In this document: piece after piece, positions 45,750-57,739 of the stretch
Numbering within the stretch: position 1 is the first letter of the stretch
How the letters are laid out: the number at the start of each line of letters is the position of its first letter
DNA from: Symbiodinium natans
Lineage: Eukaryota; Sar; Dinophyceae; Suessiales; Symbiodiniaceae
Length of the DNA stretch: 64,000 nt
Assembly: GCA_905221605.1 (NCBI GenBank)
Contig: CAJNDS010002188.1
Coordinates: 124,001 to 188,000, forward strand
Direction: 5' to 3'
The notes under the pieces: model-generated
The model's input: the letters and a program-made list of their open reading frames with translations, nothing else
Databases searched by the model: none
Told to the model about the DNA's origin: nothing
Position numbers and translations under genes: made by a program

Positions 45750-47525
45750 CAAGTGTTGGAAGTCAAGCGGTCAAGCGCACCAAGATGACACACAGCTCCC
45801 CGGCCTGTCGCAATGATAATCAACAGCTCAACCGACCTGCTGTTTGCGGATCATGCCGGTCTCGGCCTTAAAGGACAGATGTGCTTCCGAACAATTTCCA
45901 CTTGGACAAGGCAGCGCGAAAGCTGCAAAACCTGACTAGCAAGCTACAATGCACAAACATCCGATGCACCTGCGTCAAAAGACAAAATCTGAGCAAACAA
46001 CCTGAATGTTGGCGCACGCTACTCCGCCGAGCTATCATCATCGTTCCCAAGCTCAAGCAAACGGTTATGCTGAATCTTCAATACAAATGGAGCTGAGATT
46101 GCTGTGTGGCCCGAAATCTGCTGGATGTGCATTTTGTTGCAGCTTGCTTGGACCCGAAACGACCAAGACAATCTTCACCGCATGCGGCAAACCACGTCAG
46201 GAGCAGAATGTCACGGCGTGAGAAACTGGCCGATTGTCCGGATTGTTGTTGACCACCTGGCAAACATTGCGCATACCATGCGTGCCCTATGTATGCAACT
46301 GGGTGTGTTGCACCAACAAACCATCCAGGCGCACAAGGACTGACGTCATGATGGCACTCATGCCCGCACGCACGCCCAGTCCAACCATGCTGCATTGGAA
46401 ACAAGTTGTGACTTCATTGTGCAGTTATAGTTATGGGTTGTGCAATACATGCATCCCACAAACTGCCATGTGACCCAATGTTTACAGCTCTGAACCCAAA
46501 GCCATCAACAATAACACAAATACGGTAAACCAATTCTACAGCGGCAGGCATGTCGTGGAAATGCTTCAACATGCGAATATGTCAGTGTTGCTGTAGCCTC
46601 TTGGACCGCGTCACTGGGCAGCAACCACAATCAAGCATCTGGAAACAGCTGTTAAAACACGTTGAACCGCAAAATCTGATTTGTTTGGCTGCGGTTTTGA
46701 GGCATGTCAAGATTGTCTCCACTCACGCCAGCAAATGCTACAGTGCTGAGTGCGCGCATCGCTGTTCCAACGTTTGGATCAGCCACGGTTGGCCTGAGTG
46801 CTAGTGTTTAAGCTTTCTGTCGGATCTGCAACTGTCGGGCGTAGGGTCCAGGGTTCGGGTTTAGGGCTTCAGGTTTAGGATTTAAGGTTAGTGCCAGCGT
46901 GGGGGGGAGGGGTTCCTCTGTAGTGGGACATGTGCGAATGCAAAGTTCGACGGGTGACAATCCGCTCGATCATGAAGATGCCCTAGGGTTACAACCCTGG
47001 CATGCCGACGGTCTTGTTTTCCACAAGAGGTCTGAAGTCGGTGTGCCTGCAACTCGGAGACTGACCGAAGCAGAACAGCAGCACCAGACAGCCACGGACC
47101 ACAGAAACCCCGAAAGCGGAATGCCTCCAAGTTTTTCTCGCGAGTCTTGACCCGCACTGGGACCAAGTTCCGCGACTTCTTTCAAGCCACGGCAGGGAAA
47201 ACAGAGTGAGGGGAGAGCCTCGAAAAAGAATGCGCAAACCTCGATTTGCCAAATGCTCCGACTGCGCAACCAATTGAAAGCGCATAAAATCACGCTGGAA
47301 ACCCGAACAAGCACCATGATGGTGCAAACCTACCAACCCTTTCTTTAGTCTCAGGACGGATACTGACGTATGTTCGCTCTTCCATCTCTTACTGGCGTTT
47401 AGCCGCGGCCCCAGACAGGACCCGGCACACAAATTTGACCTGCGCGGGCTCGCGCGATCGCCACCTGACTGTTAAAATTGGAGACTGAATATATCATTTT
47501 GAACTCATATTTTGAGAACAGGGGA
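45750..47525. other. No securely recognised gene; may hold PKG 5' exons
   Basis: The upstream end of the PKG gene should lie here. Candidate minus pieces such as AACGEDCLGRFGSKQAATK (about 46200-46140) are not recognisable. A TTTAGGG-like run sits at 46850-46890. Confidence 0.3.
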
Positions 47526-47530
47526 TCTGA

Positions 47531-47863
47531 TTGATTTATGATCTTAACAGATTTGAAGGCCCAAAGGGTGGTGCTCACTCGCTGCCTGCAGCCTGCCCTT
47601 CAACAACCCCGTTTCTCGATTACATGCAGAGCCGAGGGCTGAAGTGTTTTTTTATCAATGCAGACAGTCCCGCCAATAAACTGTTTCTTGCTGTTGGTCG
47701 TGCCCTTAATAGGCTCAAGACGCAAGCTGCAGCAGGAAAACTTGCTTTCTCTACTGCGGAAGACAGATGCACAGATCGAAACTACCTTACATTCGTCTGT
47801 GAAGCCGCAGAAAGTTTCATCATGCGAGAAATAATCAAAAGACCGTCGATCCCTCTCACGTAA
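47531..47863 (+). CDS. Candidate plus-strand ORF, unknown
   Basis: A 110-codon frame from ATG to TAA with protein-like composition: LKCFFINADSPANKLFLAV, ALNRLKTQAAAGKLAFST and FVCEAAESFIMREII. It would be the only plus-strand gene before the LINE. The lack of introns and of any recognised domain leaves it uncertain; chance or a retroposed fragment are alternatives. Confidence 0.3.
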   Translation: MIYDLNRFEGPKGGAHSLPAACPSTTPFLDYMQSRGLKCFFINADSPANKLFLAVGRALNRLKTQAAAGKLAFSTAEDRCTDRNYLTFVCEAAESFIMREIIKRPSIPLT

Positions 47864-48035
47864 TACCCTGCGGGGGCATGATGGAATTTATGTTGCTGAG
47901 TAGTGAATATGATTCTTCTTGATCGATCGAGGTTGTTTTGCGACACCTTAGCACCCAAAACGGGAGAGGTAGACACAACACGGCCAGAAGGCTTGCTTCA
48001 AGGAGGAAACAAGCTGGATGCCAAGTGCCGAAGCA

Positions 48036-48625
<590 letters not shown>

Positions 48626-48639
48626 TATTGAACGCTGAG

Positions 48640-50600
48640 CGAGCGGGCTCTGCTCATAGCGGGCGATTCTGAAACTTCGGGAGGCGCCATGCCCTTGGCT
48701 TGCCCTGCCCGTGAGACGTGCCGTGCCGTGGCCAGCTCCGCCCTTCGGACGTGCCTTGACCATTAGCTAAAAGCCCATTGAAACGTGCCGTTGCCAGCTC
48801 CGTCCTTTGGACCCGCCTCGCCAAGGACTAACAAGCCAAACAAGACCAAACCGAAAAACAACCAACACACAAGCAACAAGACCCAACACGTACTTAGGCG
48901 TTGGAGCTGGCGCGGGGGGACTGCACTGCGATAATCGCAGCTACTTACCTCATCCCTTTGAAGAGCAATGGACGAACCTAAAGCTCCTAGGCCCAGGCTG
49001 CTACCTCTGCCACGAACGTACGATAACAAGAAAAGAACTCAAGGCAAGCGCATCCTCGGAATCAGACTTGCCGATGCCTCAGAGAAGGGAAAGGAAACGC
49101 CTACAAGGAATAGAGTTTAAAATGAGGCCTGCTTGAGCTGGCTGTACAAAGCTGTAGAAACATCAGGCTCGCAAATCGGCTTCACATGATAACTGAAACT
49201 GCCTAAGGCTCAGCTCAGACTCACTCGCTTTTGACTGTCTCCGTCACCCTAAATGTGAGTCATCGCGTCCGATACTCACGCACTGGCGCCGGTGGGCCGT
49301 ACCCAGATGGGCCGACACCCTGAGTTCCCGTCTAGTGGCGTCCCACACTGGGTAACTCACGACAACCAGCGGAGGGCCGTAAGACGTTCAGCCAGTAAAG
49401 GCCGTGAAGGACTGTGTCCTTGGATGCTCACAACTGTGTTGCGGCAGTGGCATATCGCTCATCAGAAAGTCTGTGCCCAGCCGTGTCGTGGAGCCGTACC
49501 ATAGTGCAGAAACTGCTAGAGGGCGAACCTGCTCCTCGCCTCAAGAGCGAGTCCCGGCTCTCGCGCCCCGCTGCAAGACGAAGCGTTGGTGTCACGTTGG
49601 GGCCAGCATCACCCTCAAGCAGCCCTGCGCATGTAGCTGGTCGTACTTCAGAACTGTGGTTGCAGTGTCCCAACCTGCACCTTGTCCTGTAGACAAGACC
49701 GGCCCGGCGCCCCGTCTGGGGCCACAAGGGCACCCCATGTGCATCGAAAGACATCAGGGTGCTCAGCGGAGCCAGCATTGGGAGGATTACGTCGTGCTGA
49801 AGGCCGTTGGATAGCTTTGTGTTTGGCAGCTGTGTTGCAAGTCCGTACAACCTGATCGGAGACTTCTCATCCTCACCAACGTTTGACGTTTTCCCCGGAG
49901 CAAGCAGCATGTCAGCTGCGCTGCAATCCCTTTCAACAGTATCCAAAGCAATACGTGACTGGGCTGTAGCTCGAACTGGGGGGGGGAGGGGGGGGAGAGG
50001 GGGCGTGTCGTGGCCAGTCACGTACTTGTCTGCGAAGCGGCTTTTGAGCGTGAGTGTCTCGGAGAAGAAGCTGCCACTTCGCATAAACTGCACAGAAAAG
50101 GATTGCAGTGATCTCTGGGTGCATCATCCGGGGAAGCTGCTCGAAGCACAAAAACAGGCCTCAGCACTGATACTTCTTGCATAGCAACCAGGCTCTGAAG
50201 TCGACCAATGTTGCGCTGCTCCAAGGATGTCTGTGTGCTGCAGAACCTCTTGTAAATGGAAAAGTGTAGGCAGGAGAAATGTACTGAGGCGCATTCGGCT
50301 CGCCATCCGCTTGTTTTTCCCCTCAAGAAGCATAGATGATGAAGTCACGAAAGAGGGTACTCCTTCCACCTCGCGGAGCAGTGGAAACCCTACCGCTTAC
50401 CTCTGCAAACTCGTTGTTGTCGGTGTGCGTGAGGCCCGGGAATTGGGACCCGGCGGTTCACAGCAGAGTCGACTCGTAGCTCCAATGGCAAAATGGCTCA
50501 GGCAAAGGCAGAATCCTTAAGCTTCTGCGAAGGCGGGGCCTGTTGCTGAGCTCTGTGCGTTCGGCCTGGAGGCTGGTTGACTTCCCAACTGCTGTGAACC
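48640..50600. other. No securely recognised gene
   Basis: A 221-codon minus frame (49428-50093) has a convincing start region, SGSFFSETLTLKSRFADKYV (about 50080-50020), that then runs into a proline/G-tract translation. The piece may be an exon of a minus-strand gene. Nothing else is recognisable. Confidence 0.3.
49980..50006. repeat. G-run cluster
   Basis: Four G runs of 5-9 bases within 27 bases on the plus strand, meeting the usual G-quadruplex pattern. Confidence 0.9.
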
Positions 50601-50606
50601 GTGCGG

Positions 50607-51182
<576 letters not shown>

Positions 51183-51184
51183 GT

Positions 51185-52262
51185 CTGGCAGCTTGTCTCG
51201 CAGGCAACACGACATCTTGCGTCGCAGCGATGGCCAGCGTCACTTGGGGTTGACGTGGCCGCACTGGAGGATCCGGACAGTTCAGCGTTTGCGATTTTTC
51301 AGTGCATGTTTGGAGCCCAGACAAGTAAACCAACGCGTTTCCTCAGCAATCTCGCGCACTTTCAACGTGCTTCCCCACCTCATGCTACAGCCTTGTCTGG
51401 ACTCACATCACAAGGTTCTCGGCTCGAGTTGTTTCTGTGCTTTTCTCGGAGAACTGGGTTTTATGCATGCTCACCTTATGTTTGGGTTTTTCCAGCACGC
51501 GACTTTAATCGTCCCCAAGAGCAGCGCACCCAGGTCCGATTTGCCGACTCTCACCGCAACGAGGTTCACCTCCGCAAGCAAAGCAAAGAAGCGCTGGTCT
51601 GGCTGGAGCAGCTCTTCAAGCACAGCAATATTCATTGCACCAACCACACTCCTGCAATGTCTGAGTTGGCTCTGCACAAGCAGGGGCTTTGCATGGTTCA
51701 ATGAAACCTGGACAATGGAAGAGGTCCGAACAGCTGACAGATTCGACGCAACCATGCAACCATACACTGCATGTTTCGAGCTCGCACAGCTTGTGCTGCT
51801 GCAAACCGCATGGCTCAGAGTCCGTGCAACCTGCGTGACCTTCATACTGCCTGCCGCAAGTGGCAACACTGCCGCTGAAAGTGGCATGAACAAGCTTTTC
51901 AACACTACAGAGCCCTTGGCAGGGCAGATGAGCTCAGCAGGAACCGCCAAAGCCGTTTTTTAAGCACCGCCAGCACGAAAGAGTTCGCATTTCACTGCAA
52001 ATGCTCGCAGAGCGCCCGCCAGGTATTCTGGGCCGACGCATTAATGGCCGCCTCCGCATGAGGACCAACCGCAACCTGGGCACGCAGTCACATATAACCC
52101 TGCTGTCAGCATTCAGAGCACTGCAAGTCACAGATTTCCAAGTTGCAGCAGCAGCAAAGCAACACATGCTGTCAAGGTCAGAGCACCTCCTGAGTTACGG
52201 AAGGGTTAGACAGCAGATCTAGGAGTTGCTCCGGACTTAAGAAGGGGTCGTTTGCTCGGATT
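51185..52262. other. No securely recognised gene
   Basis: Long frames overlap on both strands, for example minus AVLEELLQPDQRFFALLAEV (about 51625-51565). Coding status could not be decided. Confidence 0.3.
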
Positions 52263-52264
52263 AC

Positions 52265-52747
52265 CCATAGCTTCCCATCGTACTGTATTGCACTCTTTGC
52301 GATCCAGATCCGGAGCAACACCTGGTAAAAAAAGAGTGACTGCATTGGAGTCACGCATTATCTAAGAGTCGTCGCCTGAACGTTGCGTGTGATCTTTGTG
52401 TTTTTCTACTGCTGTCTTGGCAGCCATAGCATCCTATCGTACTGGATTGCACTCTTCGCGATAGCAACACCTGGGAAAAGTGCGACTGCCTTGGAGTCAC
52501 GCATTAGCTGAGAGAGTCATAGCCTGAACGTTGCGTGTGATCTTCTCTTTTCTTATACACGCATGTTTTTGCTGCTGCTTGTCTTGGCAGCCATAGCATT
52601 CTATCGTACTGGATTGCACTCTTCGATCCGAAGACACCTGGTAGAAGAAGTGCGACTGCATTGGAGTTACGCATTAGCTAAGAGAGTCGTAGCCTGAACG
52701 TTGCGTGTGATCTTATGCACGCATGTTTTGCTACTGCTTGTCTTCCT
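52265..52747. repeat. Three tandem copies of a roughly 160-bp repeat
   Basis: Units begin at about 52265, 52424 and 52591. Each contains CCATAGC, ATCGTACTGGATTGCACTCT, ACACCTGG, GTGCGACTGC, GGAGTCACGCATTA and CCTGAACGTTGCGTGTGATC in order and, in the first two, ends CTTGGCAG. Divergence is moderate. No protein reading is shared by all copies. Confidence 0.93.
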
Positions 52748-52749
52748 TT

Positions 52750-52925
52750 GTGCCTTGTCCCCTCGGTTGCTCCCGTACCCTAAACCTAAAATTCCCCTGA
52801 CTCTAAACCCAAAAAAACGCTAAACCTTCCAAAGGATAAAAAAATAATCTAAGCCCTAAACCTCAAAAAACCCTTAACCCTAAACCCTGAACCCTAAAAA
52901 CCCCTGCCGTGAAAACCTCTAGTTC
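52750..52925. repeat. CCCTAAA-like spacer between direct and inverted repeat copies
   Basis: Imperfect AAACCCTAAA/CCCTAAACC units on the plus strand between the tandem triplet and its inverted partial copy. Confidence 0.85.
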
Positions 52926-52928
52926 AGG

Positions 52929-53042
52929 CTGCTACTCTCTTAGCTAATGCGTGACTCCAATGAAGTCGCACTTTTTAACGGGGTGTTGCTTCGGATCGCG
53001 AAGAGTGCAATGCAGTACGATAGAAATTCTATGGCTGCCATA
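52929..53042. repeat. Inverted partial copy of the roughly 160-bp repeat
   Basis: The reverse complement of this segment matches the first two-thirds of the 52.3-52.7 kb unit, from CCATAG through the GCATTAGCTAAGAGAGT part. It is thus an inverted repeat arm. Confidence 0.9.
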
Positions 53043-53239
53043 TCAACCCTTCCAGTTGCCAAGATTTCACACCTGGACCAACCAACACCAGCACAGACAC
53101 AGCCCAAACAACAAGGGCACTCAATTTTTTTTAGCGCTCCGCCTCTGTTAGTGTCTTGAGCCACGTGTTACGGGTGCATTGACCTTTGTTCCAGACCTGT
53201 AAGCACATCTCTGCATAGGGCTCAGGGGTGTAGCTCTGC

Positions 53240-54150
53240 GGCTTGGGGTTTTTAGGGTTTAGGGTTTCTCAAGGTTTAGGGTTTAGGGGTTTTTGAGGGT
53301 TTAGCTTCCGTCATGAGGTACGAAATGATAGAGCTTTAATTCTTCTTAAGTGTACTTTACCTTTTACACGTGCCACAATCCTAAGAAAGTTTTGTTGCTT
53401 TGTTTTGTTGGGTTTTGTCCAACCTTTGAGCAGAGACCAGCAAACATGACATGTCTTGTTTACATGCTCAAGGTAAATGACACGTCATGGCACACTTCTT
53501 TTCAAGACGGGGGAAGAGCTAGTGTCACCCAAAAGATCAAGACCGGATACTGGCCTCAAGCAAGTGTTGAGATCCTGTATGGCTTAAACAGCTTCCTGAA
53601 AGTCAAGAGGTCTGATCAAGAGCCACAAAGCAAGATCGAGATGGACTCTCCCATTTATCCTATGTGGAAAAGTCACAAAGCCGATTGCGCTGTATCCTAA
53701 ACCCTAAAAGGTGAGACGCAGTCTCTGAAGGGCCCGAAATCAATGAAAGTAGTCTTGGCTCAGAAAAGTGAAATAGCGATTTTACATACGTTTTTGATAC
53801 ATTTGGGTTCTTGACCAGATTTATGCGGCGCGCTCAATTTCTATGAGGTTGTGGAAAACCTGCAGAGGGGCATTAGGATTGTGGCTCAAAGAATTACGGG
53901 CTTAGGCTTTTTTTAGGGCTTAGGGGGTTTTTAGGGTTTAGGGGTTCGGGATTTTTGGGGTTTAGGGTTTAGGTTATCCAGGGGTTGGAAGGGTTTTTGC
54001 GTCTGGAGTTTAGGGGTATTTAGGGTTAAGGGCTCAGGGTGCTTAGGGTTTAGGGTTTAGAGGTTATTAGGCTCTACGGTTTAGGGATTTTAGGGTTCAA
54101 GTTTGGAGGTTTTTAGGGTTTAATTAGGGTTTAAGGGTTTTTCGGCGGGT
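53240..54150. repeat. TTTAGGG-like island, left part
   Basis: Degenerate TTTAGGG units on the plus strand at about 53245-53305 and 53905-54145. A 116-codon plus frame lies between (53350-53700; for example DTSWHTSFQDGGRASVT) and is not recognised. Heptamers are mainly GGGTTTA in one orientation, unlike the mixed block at 30-31.5 kb. Confidence 0.9.
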
Positions 54151-54159
54151 TTTTTCTCC

Positions 54160-54888
54160 AATCTTGGATACATTTGGATACACGTATGCAAGCTAGACTG
54201 TCTCAGACAAAGCAACGCCTACGGGGTTGAGGGCCTACGCCTGCTTCTGAGGGCGGCACGAATCTACACAAGAGACAACCCCACATCACTGGCATCTTCC
54301 CCGGAGCTGGACATTGCGAGCAAGGGGAGAGCCGGAAAGGCAGACTACACCCCGCTTGACTGGCTCAGATCAAAGTACGGGCTGAGAAGCTTGACTGACC
54401 CAAGCGGAGGCCGAGCAGGTGAGAGGGCACTGATCCCAGAAAGGCCGGGGATGACAGTGGCAAGGGTGGCGAGGCCGACACAGGCGCAGGGGCTGCGAGG
54501 CAGGCTCGCCTATTCACGGCTCAGCCAGCTGGTCCACCGGCGGCTCGGGCGGCCCCAGTCGGCGGAGGATCGCACGAGCATTCTCACGCTGCAGGGAGAC
54601 AGCCAAGGACTGCATGAGCTGCTCAGTCTCAACAGCCTCGCTCTCTCCTGTCTTCGCTGCCAGCAGTTGACCCAGTTCCTTCCAGGTCCGCCTGGCGATC
54701 GGCGCCCAGCCCCCAGAGGCCTCAACCACAAGGGGAACGAACTGCAAGCCTTCTGAGGCACAAAGCAGCTGGGTTTGCAGATGCGTGCGCTTGCGCGCTT
54801 CGTAGTCCTCGGCCGGGCGGCTGGCATCCGCAGCTACGGAAGCAGGGACCCACACATCAGCCGGTCTTCGTCCCGCGGCGCGCCGCTG
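54160..54888 (-). mobile_element. 5'-truncated LINE 3' fragment
   Basis: Minus-strand remnant of a non-LTR retrotransposon, flanked on both sides by TTTAGGG-like repeats. It keeps the end of ORF2 (54514-54888) and about 350 bases of presumed 3' untranslated sequence. Its 5' boundary at about 54888 falls abruptly into telomere-like DNA, as expected for incomplete reverse transcription. Target-site duplications could not be recognised in the repetitive flank. Confidence 0.7.
54514..54888 (-). pseudogene. LINE ORF2 C-terminal domain (truncated)
   Basis: About 120 codons end at a stop at 54514. Motifs are GRRPADVWVP, EGLQFVPLVVEASGGW and SLQRENARAILRR. The R-x-A-D-V, F-x-P-L-V-V-E-x-x-G-G-W and E-N-A-R-x-I-x-R-R pattern is, to my knowledge, typical of the region C-terminal to reverse transcriptase in dinoflagellate LINE proteins. 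Its biochemical role is not established; the spaced Asp and Glu could fit a nuclease-like fold, which is speculative. The element in this copy is dead because the RT is missing. Confidence 0.7.
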
Positions 54889-54889
54889 G

Positions 54890-56757
54890 TTTTTCAGGGT
54901 TTAGAGCTTAGGGGTGTTTAGGGCTCATTAGGGTTTAGGATTTTTGCGTTTGGGCTCAGGGTTGTTAGGGGTTGTTGGTTTTAGGGTATAGGGTTTGTTG
55001 GGATTTAGGGTTTAGGTTTTGTTTTAGGGCTTGGAAGGTTTAGGGTTTTTATTGGGTGTGGAGTTCAGGGGTTGTTAGGGTTGTGGGCTCAGGGGTGCTT
55101 AAGGTTTAGCGGTTTTTAGCTTTACGGTTTAGGGGTTGCCCGGAATTAGGTTAGTGGTTTTTAGGGTTTATGTCTCGGGCTGTTCAGGGTTTAGGGTTTT
55201 ATGGGTTTTCAAGGTTTAAGGCTCAGGGGTTTTTGAGGGTTTAGGGTTGGGACTTTCTTAGGGCGTAGGGTTTAGGGGTTTTTCGGCTGGTCTTTTCAGG
55301 GTTTAGAGCTTAGGGGTTTTTAGGGCTTGGGGTTTTGGATGTTTTGGGTATAGGGCTGAGGGGTTGTTAGGGGTTGTTGGCTGACGGGTCTTTGGGGTTT
55401 AGGGTTTTCGGGTTTAGGTTTTTCTTGGTTTGGAAGGTTTAGGGTTTTTGTTTTTTAGTTTAGGGGTATTTAGGGTCAAGGGCTGGGTTTTTAGGCTCTA
55501 CGGCTTTAGGGATTAGAGGTTTTAGGGTTTAGGGTTAGAGGGTTTTGGGGTTTAGGGGTTTTCAAGGTATAGGGCTTAGGGGTTTTTGACTGTTTAGGGT
55601 TTAGGCGTTTGAGGGTTTAGGGTTAGGGTTTGTACGGGTATAGGTCTCAGGGGTTGTTAGGGGTTGTTGGCTCAAGGGTTTTAGGGTTTAGGGTTAGAGG
55701 GTTTTAGGGTTTAGGGGTTTTCAAGGTATAGGGCTTAGGGGGTTTTGACTGTTTAGGGTTTAGGCGTTTTAGGGTTTAGGGTTAGGGTTTGTACGGGTAT
55801 AGGTCTCAGGGGTTGTTAGGGGTTGTTGGCTCAAGGGTTTTAGGGTTTAGGGTTTAGGTTTTTTGGGATTTAGGGTTTAGGTTTGTTTTAGGGGTTGGGA
55901 AGGTTTAGGGTTTTTTGAGTGTAGAGTTCAGGGTTGCTGGGGCTTAGGGCTCAGGGTTGCTTAGGGTTTAGGGGTTTGCAGCTTTACGGTTCAGGGGTTT
56001 TAGGGTTTAGGTTTAGTGGATTTTAAGGTTTAGGTGGGGTGTTTGGGGTTTAGGGGTTTCAAGGCAGGAGTTTTTAGGGTTTAGGGTTTAGGGTTTTTTT
56101 TGGGGTTGAGGGTTTAGGTTTTTTTTTTTCGGGATTTGGAAGGTTTAGGGTTTTTGGGTTTAGAGTTTAGGGGAATTTAGGGTGTAGGGCTGACGGGTGC
56201 TTAGGGTTTAAAGGGGTTCTAGCTAGGGGTTTTTAGGGTGGAGGGCTTTTCAAGGTTTAGGGTTTAGGGGGTTTTGAGGGGTTAGGGTTTAGGTTTTTTG
56301 GAGGGCTTAGGCTTTAGGGTTTTTTCGGCTGGGTCTTTTCAGGGTTTAGAGCTTAGGGGTTGTCAGAGTTTAGGGCTTTGGATGTTTTGGGTATGAGGCT
56401 CAGGGGTTTAGGGTTTATTGGGATTTAGGGGTTAGGTTTGTTTTAGGGGTTTGGAAGGTTTAGGGTTTTTTGGGTGTAGAGTTCAGGGTTTGTTGGGGTT
56501 TAGGGCTCAGGGGTGCTTGGGGTTTAGGGGCTTTTAGGGTTTAGGGGTTTTCAAGGTTTAGGGTTTAGGGGTTTTTGAGGGTTTACGGTAGAGGCCTTTT
56601 TGAGAGCTTAGGGTTTACGGTTTTTTCGGCTGTTTTTTTTTTTCAGGGTTTAGAGCGTAGGGGTTTTCAGGGTTTGGGGTTTTGGATGTTTAGGGTTTTG
56701 GGCTCAGGGGTTGTTAGGGGTTGTTGGGTCTTTATGGTTTAGGGTGTAGGGTTTAGC
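54890..56757. repeat. TTTAGGG-like island, right part
   Basis: About 1.87 kb of degenerate GGGTTTAGGG units, nearly all G-rich on the plus strand. A 158-base segment is tandemly duplicated (starts at about 55534 and 55692). Recurrent phrases are GGGGTTGTTAGGGGTTGTTG and TTTTCGGCTGG-CTTTTCAGGG. The island runs directly into the LINE. Confidence 0.93.
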
Positions 56758-56761
56758 CACT

Positions 56762-57700
56762 GTGCCCAAGAGCCTACCAGCTGGCGTGGCGGTGCTGGCC
56801 GATACTTGGGGGGTAGGAGGCGCCATGGAAGGTTCTTCGGCGTGGGTTCTGGAATCGGATTGGTGCAACTTGGTGGGGCAAGCTTTGTGCGAGCCCGCAG
56901 TCTGCCCGTCATGTCCTGATCCAGTTCAGGTTCTGCATCCGCAAGAGCTGGCCCTGCTGCATGATGTCCAGGAGATTGGCCCTTGTTTCGCCCCGAGCTC
57001 CACCGTGCGCATTGAAGGTTGTCGTGCTGCGGTTCCGGTTGTAGGTGCAACGGCCGATGCCCGTGTCCAGGACCTCACCCCTGGCCCGGCCTTTGGGGTC
57101 CTAGGTGGTTTAGCCCCGAACCCTCACGCTGGCAAGGTTCTCGAAGGTGCCAGGACCTCACCCCTGGCCCGGCCATAGGGGTCCTTGGTGGTTTAGCCCC
57201 GAGCAGGACCGTGCGCGTCGAAGATTGTCATGCTGCCAGGGTTCCGGTTGTAGGTGCCAAGGCCGATGCCCGTGTCCAGGGCCTCACCCCTGGCCCGGCC
57301 ATAGGGGTCCTAGGTGGTTTAGCCCCGAGCCCCACCGTCGAAGCTTGTCGCGCTGACAGGGTTCCAGTTGTAGGTGCAACGGCCGATGCCCGTGTCCAGG
57401 ACCTCACCCCTGGCCCGGCCATAGGGGTCCTAGGTCCTAGGTGGTTTAGCCCCGAGCCCCACCATGCATGAAGGTTTTGACGCTGCCAGGTTTCCAGTTG
57501 CAGGTGCAATGGCCGATGCCCGTGTCCAGGACCTCACCCCTGGCCCGGCCTTAGGGGTTCTAGGTGGGTTTGTCCCCAACCCTCCCGTGGGCATTGAAGG
57601 TTTTCGTGCTGCCAGGCTTGTAGGTGCAACGGCCGATGCGCGTGTCCAGGACCTCACCCCTGCCCGGCCATAGGGGTTTTAGGTGTAGGCCCGAGCCCCC
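56762..57700 (+). repeat. ORF1 leader with about 120-base (40-codon) tandem repeats
   Basis: The anchor GGCCGATGCCCGTGTCCAGG (one copy has GCGCGTG) recurs at about 57052, 57261, 57381, 57511 and 57631; spacings of 120, 130 and 120 follow a longer first one. Each unit can encode VVGATADARVQDLTPGPA and VLGGLAP, about 40 residues, since 120 is divisible by three. An ATG at 56762 or 56825 opens a frame into them (SSAWVLESDWCNLVGQAL). The repeats are either an N-terminal repeat domain of ORF1 or 5'-UTR monomers. The codon-multiple length favours the former; the 130-base unit shows a frame-changing insertion. Confidence 0.8.
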
Positions 57701-57739
57701 CCTTAAGCCTAGAGGTGGAGGCTGCGTCGTCCGTGCCAT

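Noticed and set aside
52265-52747. tRNA or 5S rRNA tandem genes
   Set aside because: No cloverleaf, T-loop GTTCGA-type box or recognisable 5S sequence in the units.
53240-56757. True chromosome telomere
   Set aside because: Units are too degenerate, interrupted by a LINE fragment and followed by 7 kb of other DNA; it is an internal island.
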